Assembly (NCBI GenBank): GCA_025808415.1
Contig: CP075525.1
Coordinates: forward strand, 3,767,501-3,831,500
Direction: 5' to 3'
Length of the DNA stretch: 64,000 nucleotides
Source: Cyclobacteriaceae bacterium
Lineage (GTDB): Bacteria; Bacteroidota; Bacteroidia; Cytophagales; Cyclobacteriaceae
The position numbers and the translations under genes were made by a program. The notes beneath the pieces were generated by a model. That model was not told the DNA's origin and searched no databases. It saw only the letters and a program-made list of their open reading frames with translations. This document shows, in pieces, positions 61,065 to 64,000 of this stretch (positions are counted from its first letter, which is position 1; each line of letters opens with the position of its first letter).

Positions 61065-62720
61065 TTAGTTAATAACATCTGGATTTGTATCCCAAAAAAT
61101 CTTATTAGTCGAATTGAAATCCTTCTGACTAGCATTCTGATTTAAGTTTACATAATCAGCAGGATAAACGTAAGACCTGTAAAATGGACCGGGGTTGGGT
61201 TGTAGAGCTGGCTGAAGATTTCTTGGGGCACTGGTTCTGCGCAAGTTATTGTAAGCTTCAACACCATTTCCCCAGCAAGAGATGTAAAACTCCCGACCAA
61301 CTACATCCAATTTAGTGGTAGCAGCATCGTATGCAGCTAACACAGCCGCAACATAGGCATCTGTGGAAGATTCCCGTCCCGGCAATAGTGTTTGGCCTTT
61401 GCTGGCCGCAAAGTTTTTCACTTGAGTAATGGACTTTCGAACGCCATTCTCAAGATCAACCCTGGCACCAACGGCATCACCGGCACGCAATTTAATTTCA
61501 GCCTTCATGAAATCAGTAAAGAAGGACATGAAGATCGGGTGAATTCCGGCACCATTGGCACCTTCTCCCTGAATTGTCGCACCCCAATAGCTAGCAGCCA
61601 GATTATTGTCGGCTCGTCCACCCGCAGGATATACTCCAGCACAGGTTAAAACAGGTCCATCTGGTGGAATGCCAAAGCCATCACCATGATCTCGTCCATA
61701 AAACCCGGGATCAAATACACAAAATACAGGCACTCCGGCTGCAATGTAATTTGGTGGTGGGGCACCCGGGGCGCAACCTAATGACTTAGGGTCAACTTCA
61801 AGCGCACGGGCTATACTTCCAACCTGACGATAGAAGTAATAACGCCATCTTGGATCTTCTAAACCATACCCGGTGTACATTTCATACATAAAGTAGTTTG
61901 CGATGTATCCACCAGCACCACCTCTTCCAGGCGTATAGTACTGACGATACACTGGGTGCTGAGATACTGGCACAATGGCTGTGCCATATTTATATGTGAA
62001 ATTCTCCGCTTCAGTATCAATCAAATCAGAAGTTAAGAGGGTAGTAATTTTAGGGTTAGCCTCTGTAGCGTTAAACATCCGAAAATTCAACCAAGCCTTC
62101 AATTCGAGTGAATTTGCCAAAGCATTCCAACGTGCCCTGTTTCCTCCGTAAAAATTATCACGGCTTAAAGCCGCTCCTGCATCAGTACCTGTTTTAGCCA
62201 GTTCTGCTTTAGCTTCAGTAAGCAGTTGAATTGCATGTCGGTATACTTCCTCGCCAGTTGATGCTCTGGGGTTGAAGTTGCCTTGGGGAGCCTGTAGTGC
62301 CTCTGCTTGCGGAACATCACCGAAAATATCAACTAACGTCAAATAAACGTAAGCTGAAAGAATCTTAGCAACTGCTACATGTGTTGTTAAATTCTTTTCC
62401 TCGGCCAGTTTAATAACTAGTTCTGCATTTACAAGTACATCTTCATAAGCATAGCTCCATAAAGCGTTTACACTTTCGGGAGTGTTAGCTGTTTGGTAGC
62501 GAAAACCGCCTGTCATGGCCTCCATTCTACATAGAGGGTTTACTGATCTTTCAGCGTCATTAAAGAAATTCGAAAAACTTAGCTGAACGGAATTCATGAT
62601 CAAATCAACATCAGCATTACCAATGTTAATTTGATTTGGATCCTCAAGGTCTCCATCAAGACTACATGCGTTGAAGACTAACATCAACGCTATGATTATT
62701 TTAACAATTTTATCTTTCAT
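61065..62720 (-). CDS. SusD/RagB family nutrient-binding lipoprotein
   Basis: 551 residues. Lipobox LMLVFNACSLDG places it on the outer-membrane surface. N-terminal NQINIGNADVDLIMNSVQLSFSNFF and the TPR-like helices (AKILSAYVYLTLVDIFGDVP) are SusD-family features, with the glycine-rich loop typical of the SusD-2 (PF12771) subgroup. It caps the SusC channel encoded upstream and captures ligand. The substrate is unknown; no glycoside hydrolase or peptidase accompanies it in the window. Confidence 0.88.
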   Translation of the reverse strand: MKDKIVKIIIALMLVFNACSLDGDLEDPNQINIGNADVDLIMNSVQLSFSNFFNDAERSVNPLCRMEAMTGGFRYQTANTPESVNALWSYAYEDVLVNAELVIKLAEEKNLTTHVAVAKILSAYVYLTLVDIFGDVPQAEALQAPQGNFNPRASTGEEVYRHAIQLLTEAKAELAKTGTDAGAALSRDNFYGGNRARWNALANSLELKAWLNFRMFNATEANPKITTLLTSDLIDTEAENFTYKYGTAIVPVSQHPVYRQYYTPGRGGAGGYIANYFMYEMYTGYGLEDPRWRYYFYRQVGSIARALEVDPKSLGCAPGAPPPNYIAAGVPVFCVFDPGFYGRDHGDGFGIPPDGPVLTCAGVYPAGGRADNNLAASYWGATIQGEGANGAGIHPIFMSFFTDFMKAEIKLRAGDAVGARVDLENGVRKSITQVKNFAASKGQTLLPGRESSTDAYVAAVLAAYDAATTKLDVVGREFYISCWGNGVEAYNNLRRTSAPRNLQPALQPNPGPFYRSYVYPADYVNLNQNASQKDFNSTNKIFWDTNPDVIN

Positions 62721-62753
62721 GTCTGATCATTTTATATATGGTCATTATTGAAT

Positions 62754-64000
62754 TTAGAATGTGATCCTAAGATTTACGCCATATCTTCTGGCTGAAGGGC
62801 CACCAAGATAGTCAAAGCCTGCGCCATTATTTGAACCGTAGGCTGTGCGGTCAAAATCTGCTTTTGAATATTTAGGTGCGTTAACTGCACGCCACCATAG
62901 ATTATTGCCAATAGCAGTGATACTAATTCCGCCAAGTTTAAGTTTTGATACCAGATCACGTGGCAGGTTATACGATAACGATATTTCACGGAAGCGAATA
63001 CGCGTAGCATCATAAACACCGCGATCATCCGGGCTTCCTCCAATTATTGTATTCGAGAAAAACACACCCGATGTTGTTAGTGGAATAGTATTTGGCTTGT
63101 AACCAATAACGTTATCATTTTCATCCAGTACTTCATTAACTCCTGGAAGGATCAACGACAGTGTCGGATCAAAGTTTTCCAGATCTTTTGCTACTCCGCG
63201 ACCAATCATTGTGGCTGCCGTGAATGAATATATCTGTCCGCCTTGCACATAATCCCACTGCATACCCAAGGATAATCCTTTCCAACTTAGGTTGAACAAA
63301 GCTGAACCAAACCAATCTGGATTAGGATCAGCAATTATACCGATGTCATTAGCTTGTTTATAATCGCCTGCATCATTTACAATAAGTTGACCATCTGGGC
63401 TGCGCTCAACAAATGTTCCCTTTATAACATTCAAGGGCTTGCCTTCAATGGCGAAATTGCCCAAGTTCGAAAATCCGTTAATCAAAATTTCTTTAGAGCC
63501 TTCCGGCAGTGATTCTACCTTACTTCTGTTGCGTGTGAAATTCGCACCAACTTCAATTGTCAAATCACCTCGCTTAATTGGTGTTACCCATAAAGTAGCC
63601 TCAATACCCTTGTTGGAAATGGCTCCGGCATTAATAAAAGAAGATGAGTAACCGGTGCTTGGATCAAGCGGTCTTTCAATAATCTGATCTTCTGCCAAGC
63701 GATTATATACGGAGAAATCCAAACGTATTTTATTTTGAAACATCCTCGTTTCAAGACCAAACTCAGTTTCTTTTAATAATTCTGGCTTAAGATTTGGATT
63801 CGCCAGCAGAGAAGGAAGGCTCGATGTAATCACATTGCCTATACCATCGACACGTGCTTGTGAGTTAAGGGATAATGTTGGCCGTGTGCTGTAAGGATAG
63901 CCAAAATTAGCTGAAGTTCCATAAGCCAAACGAACCTTCAAGAAATCAAGAACCTCCGGAGCAATTGAAGGAAAGGCAGCGGTTGGAATAAAGGCCACAC
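62754..64000 (-). CDS. SusC/RagA family TonB-linked outer-membrane channel (N-terminus beyond window)
   Basis: 415 codons of the C-terminal barrel; the start lies beyond 64000. Strand motifs LRIAYGTSANFGYP-like, NPNLKPELLKETEFGLETRM, GAISNKGIEATLWVTPI, GLSLGMQWDYVQGGQIYS and the terminal SARRYGVNLRITF are typical of SusC/RagA. It imports the ligand captured by the SusD protein encoded 33 bases downstream, using TonB. The plug and N-terminal domains cannot be assessed. Confidence 0.9.
   Translation of the reverse strand, partial: VAFIPTAAFPSIAPEVLDFLKVRLAYGTSANFGYPYSTRPTLSLNSQARVDGIGNVITSSLPSLLANPNLKPELLKETEFGLETRMFQNKIRLDFSVYNRLAEDQIIERPLDPSTGYSSSFINAGAISNKGIEATLWVTPIKRGDLTIEVGANFTRNRSKVESLPEGSKEILINGFSNLGNFAIEGKPLNVIKGTFVERSPDGQLIVNDAGDYKQANDIGIIADPNPDWFGSALFNLSWKGLSLGMQWDYVQGGQIYSFTAATMIGRGVAKDLENFDPTLSLILPGVNEVLDENDNVIGYKPNTIPLTTSGVFFSNTIIGGSPDDRGVYDATRIRFREISLSYNLPRDLVSKLKLGGISITAIGNNLWWRAVNAPKYSKADFDRTAYGSNNGAGFDYLGGPSARRYGVNLRITF

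Noticed and set aside
1..64000. CRISPR arrays, rRNA and tRNA genes
   Set aside because: No regularly spaced repeats or cloverleaf-like segments were seen when reading the intergenic regions; this was by eye, so a tRNA search program could still find one.

Overview
The window is a chromosomal segment of a Bacteroidota bacterium, most likely of the order Cytophagales. The evidence is the gene content (SusC/SusD pair, DUF4249, DUF4105, DUF6787, FeoB-associated small protein, a long S16, an AccD without zinc ligands, a short AtpC) and the repeated TAnnTTTG -7 promoter box of this phylum, in places with a TTTG/TTGG -33 box 18-19 bases upstream. Shine-Dalgarno motifs are weak. Most of the window is ordinary core genome of moderate G+C. 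Two stretches (about 19.5-25.8 kb and 60-64 kb) carry TonB-linked outer-membrane genes and are visibly richer in A+T.

Layout. 0-1.9 kb (minus): upp, a small membrane protein and a phosphodiesterase cut by the window edge, as one tight operon. 2.1-5.0 kb: an M42-like peptidase, a Uma2-type nuclease and a GH109-like Gfo/Idh/MocA protein. 5.1-9.2 kb: hpt, adk, obg, grpE, dnaJ. 9.3-13.8 kb: a secreted beta protein, an ABC exporter pair and a sensor kinase. 14-15.8 kb: atpD-atpC. 15.9-19.5 kb: DUF6787, an RluA-type pseudouridine synthase, a class A beta-lactamase and prfC. 19.6-25.8 kb: a TonB receptor, DUF4249 lipoprotein and MG2/plug protein operon, followed by a 21-codon copy of the start of prfC. 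26-34 kb: dnaK, aspartate kinase, nhaD, glutamate dehydrogenase, anmK. 33.3-40.9 kb: coaX, an outer-membrane protein, a TPR protein, lptC, a 51-residue membrane protein, a CNNM/CorC protein and a PpiD-type foldase, a cell-envelope series. 41-43 kb: DUF493, pterin dehydratase, rsmI, an inositol-phosphatase-like gene. 43-49.4 kb: a FtsX/MacB-type permease, a small Cys protein, a kinase/radical-SAM pair and a DUF4105 protein. 49.4-55.2 kb (minus): the odhA-odhB-lpd 2-oxoglutarate dehydrogenase operon. 55.4-57.6 kb: rpsP-rimM-trmD-rplS. 57.7-59.7 kb: fbaB and accD. 60-64 kb (minus): susC (cut by the window end), susD and an unknown lipoprotein.

The most unusual signal is a 45-base perfect direct repeat of prfC codons near the start of the gene. 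It flanks the A+T-rich TonB cassette. Recombination across the repeat would remove the cassette and leave an intact prfC with a different start. This resembles the outcome of site-specific integration at the 5' end of prfC, the site used by SXT/R391 elements in gammaproteobacteria, but no integrase is present here. No CRISPR array, rRNA, tRNA, complete insertion sequence or recognisable defence system was seen.
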